Of a stretch of 64,000 bases of DNA, positions 62,635 to 64,000 are shown one piece after another. The position numbers and the translations under genes were made by a program. The number at the start of each line of letters is the position of its first letter. Position 1 is the stretch's first letter. The DNA is from Deinococcus psychrotolerans (GTDB taxonomy: Bacteria; Deinococcota; Deinococci; Deinococcales; Deinococcaceae). The notes below the pieces were generated by a model. That model saw nothing but the letters and a program-made list of their open reading frames with translations. It made no database searches and had not been told where the DNA came from. The stretch spans positions 1-64,000 of the forward strand of contig NZ_CP034185.1 in assembly GCF_003860465.1 (NCBI RefSeq), written 5' to 3'.

Positions 62635-62729
62635 GGCGGGCCTCCAAAACGGCAAGCGGTGATCCTCAGCGGCTGACGCCGTGCAGAGCGGCTAACGTGT
62701 AAGCTGACTTCTCAACTGGCGTTCCCTCT

Positions 62730-63239
62730 TTACTCGAAGGCGAGGACGCCCATGTGGGCCAGCTCGATGGTTTCAATAGCCACCGTATCTCCGTTGGCAG
62801 CCAGTTGCGGCCCCGACCATTTACAGGGAAAAGCGTTGAGCAGTTGCCAAGTGATCAAGGGCTTAACCGACGAGTTTCCAGCTTGTTGGGTGGCATAAAC
62901 CGAAATCGTCACCATTCGCAGATCCATAACGCCGCGTACCACTTTGGAATACCAAAGTAACAGTTCATTTTCTTTGGTGATACCGCGCTTAAGCGTCACA
63001 TTGCCGACTTTGGTGATGCCTGGCAGACGGTGAAGGTATTCATTGTTGCCGCCTTCAGCGTATTCAAAAAGCTCTGTTTCCATTTGGAGGCCACTTACTT
63101 CTGAAAAAACTGCCGTAGTTGCGTTGCTAGCCCCAGCAGAATTACCTATTCTCACGTAAAATCGGCTGTTGGTATTGGCCTTCGTGGATTTGGCTGTTTT
63201 GGACTTGTCACCGCTCTTCCCACCTTCGTCGATCACCAT
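62730..63239 (-). CDS. Phage-tail/eCIS inner tube protein (gp19-like)
   Basis: A 169-aa tail tube protein of the T4 gp19-like family that stacks as hexamers inside the contractile sheath. Family marks are FYVRIGNSAGASNATTAVFS, EVSGLQMETELFEYAEGG, LHRLPGITKVGNVTLKRGIT and a C-terminal ETIELAHMGVLAF. The N-terminal ~25 residues are Lys/Gly/Ser-rich. ATG 63239 has GAGGAGGT upstream, within the end of the 58-aa gene, so the two are coupled. Confidence 0.9.
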   Translation of the reverse strand: MVIDEGGKSGDKSKTAKSTKANTNSRFYVRIGNSAGASNATTAVFSEVSGLQMETELFEYAEGGNNEYLHRLPGITKVGNVTLKRGITKENELLLWYSKVVRGVMDLRMVTISVYATQQAGNSSVKPLITWQLLNAFPCKWSGPQLAANGDTVAIETIELAHMGVLAFE

Positions 63240-63245
63240 CTCTGC

Positions 63246-63422
63246 TTACCTCCTCTCTTGACTGATGCGGCGCTTTTGGATGCTGATATCAGCCAGCAGC
63301 AAGCGGTAGACTTTCTCAGCGAGAATTTTAAGATCAATCGGCACATCACTGGTATTGGAAGCGGAAGCACTTCCCTGAGACGCTGCCGCGCCACCAGAAG
63401 GCGCTGAATTCGGTGAACTCAT
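63246..63422 (-). CDS. 58-aa eCIS-associated small protein
   Basis: Starts at ATG 63422 with AAGGAGG 8 bases upstream and ends 6 bases before the tube gene. Residues 1-27 are Ser/Ala/Gly-rich and flexible. Residues 28-58 (IDLKILAEKVYRLLLADIS, then basic) form one amphipathic helix with the pattern LAxxVYxLL also found at the C-terminus of the 1831-aa core protein. It may be an adaptor or a plug, but no function is established. Confidence 0.7.
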   Translation of the reverse strand: MSSPNSAPSGGAAASQGSASASNTSDVPIDLKILAEKVYRLLLADISIQKRRISQERR

Positions 63423-63576
63423 AGAGGGTGCCTCCTTAGGCGCGGGGTAAGCTCAAACTTGATGAAACTCATATTCTAAAATGGATTTTCTTCAATTCGG
63501 ATGTCTTTATTTAGTTGGGTGGCTGTTGAGGAGTCTGTAAAGAGGAAAAGAAAGAAAACACAGAGAGATGAGTCGT

Positions 63577-64000
63577 TTAAGCTGGTGCCAAGTCGCTAGC
63601 AGCGTCTAAGTCGAGAATCAGTTCGGCTCCGCACTGTGGACAACTCGTTTCGATGCTGCCTTGCAGAGTAGGTCGTTCCTGAAAAGCAGGAGAAGCTGAC
63701 GCCGGAAGAGTCGTCAACCCAAGAGCAGGTGAAGTTGTGGGAGTGGAGCTGTTGAGTTCAATATACAGTGCCTGCAAAAAAGCAAAGTCACTCACATAAA
63801 GTCCGGCGATCACCTCCAACGGTACAGGTGAAAAATCACCCAACCGCACCACCACACGGCTCAGCAGGAGCAACCCGAAGAAGGCCTCGTTCTCCTTGAC
63901 ACGTGCATCACCTAGCGGCTCAATTTCATCGGCAGCGGTGGCCAAACGCATCTGTCCAGAGCGGTGCTGTGTTCCCAAAGCGTCGGTGTACCCAACCGGC
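63577..64000 (-). CDS. Baseplate/tail-assembly-type eCIS protein (5' end outside window)
   Basis: The last ~141 codons of a gene that enters from beyond the right edge. The frame is open to base 64000 and reads VGYTDALGTQHRSGQMRLAT, then AADEIEPL and VKENEAFFGLLLLSRVVVRL, a pattern of T4-type baseplate/assembly proteins found in eCIS clusters. A short Thr/Ser/Pro linker then leads to a C-terminal zinc-ribbon half, CPQCGAEL. A TTG at 63978 could be mistaken for the start, but the family pattern continues upstream of it. It is followed by 154 bp without a gene before the 58-aa gene. Confidence 0.65.
   Translation of the reverse strand, partial: PVGYTDALGTQHRSGQMRLATAADEIEPLGDARVKENEAFFGLLLLSRVVVRLGDFSPVPLEVIAGLYVSDFAFLQALYIELNSSTPTTSPALGLTTLPASASPAFQERPTLQGSIETSCPQCGAELILDLDAASDLAPA

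Overview
The window looks like part of a Deinococcus-type genome. It is GC-rich with a typical G/C third-position codon bias. Several genes have a -10 hexamer 6-7 bases before the start codon, as in leaderless transcripts, and there are many secreted, PKD, Fn3 and beta-barrel surface proteins of the kind found in diderm Deinococcota. Genus assignment is an inference from protein flavour, not from a marker gene. A parA-parB pair flanked by two identical 18-bp palindromes (52680-54372) suggests the DNA may be a secondary replicon (chromosome II, megaplasmid or plasmid) or a region near its partition site.

Layout. 1-5668: secreted subtilase, two PKD lipoproteins, a decayed small membrane lipoprotein and an unknown lipoprotein. 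5682-12613: metabolic genes (divergent alpha-hydroxy-acid oxidase and FAD-linked lactate/glycolate-type oxidase, acyltransferase, succinate-semialdehyde-type dehydrogenase, two-module VOC protein) and a tyrosine-recombinase fold protein that has lost most catalytic residues. 13019-30126: a large cell-surface locus. One rightward set encodes a secreted protein, a chaperone-like Ig protein, a small secreted beta protein and a 1067-aa beta-rich protein with SdrD_B-like modules. A leftward operon encodes an outer-membrane barrel, a 1904-aa PKD-repeat protein and a five-Fn3 protein. A damaged IS630 copy sits between the two sets. 30127-35113: decayed sensor/GGDEF-type membrane protein, a MarR-P450 pair and a murK-like/murQ amino-sugar recycling pair.

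35123-43718 is the most unusual part. A contractile-injection-system type AAA+ ATPase is divergent from a 785-aa class-3 lipase with a proline-rich N-terminus, a plausible injected effector. The lipase is followed by five copies (one frameshifted) of a small, AT-rich, mostly lipoprotein gene, interleaved with three orphan copies and one remnant of the lipase C-terminal tail. Each tail ORF overlaps the next small gene by 4 bp. This is the arrangement expected of a polymorphic toxin with orphan C-termini and immunity genes. The right end (57139-64000) carries leftward extracellular contractile injection system (eCIS) genes: a baseplate-type protein cut by the window edge, a 58-aa protein, the tail tube protein and a 1831-aa protein with a C-terminal eCIS core (DUF4157) domain. 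The ATPase and putative effector lie about 20 kb from these structural genes.

43741-52531 holds two transporter/regulator modules (TetR with a YhgE/Pip-type membrane protein; MarR with an MFS drug-efflux protein) and a three-gene leftward operon (TPR, FAD monooxygenase-like, disulfide-oxidoreductase-like). After parAB come an IS982 element, a hydrolase remnant and a stress-type SDR. No rRNA, tRNA or CRISPR array was seen.
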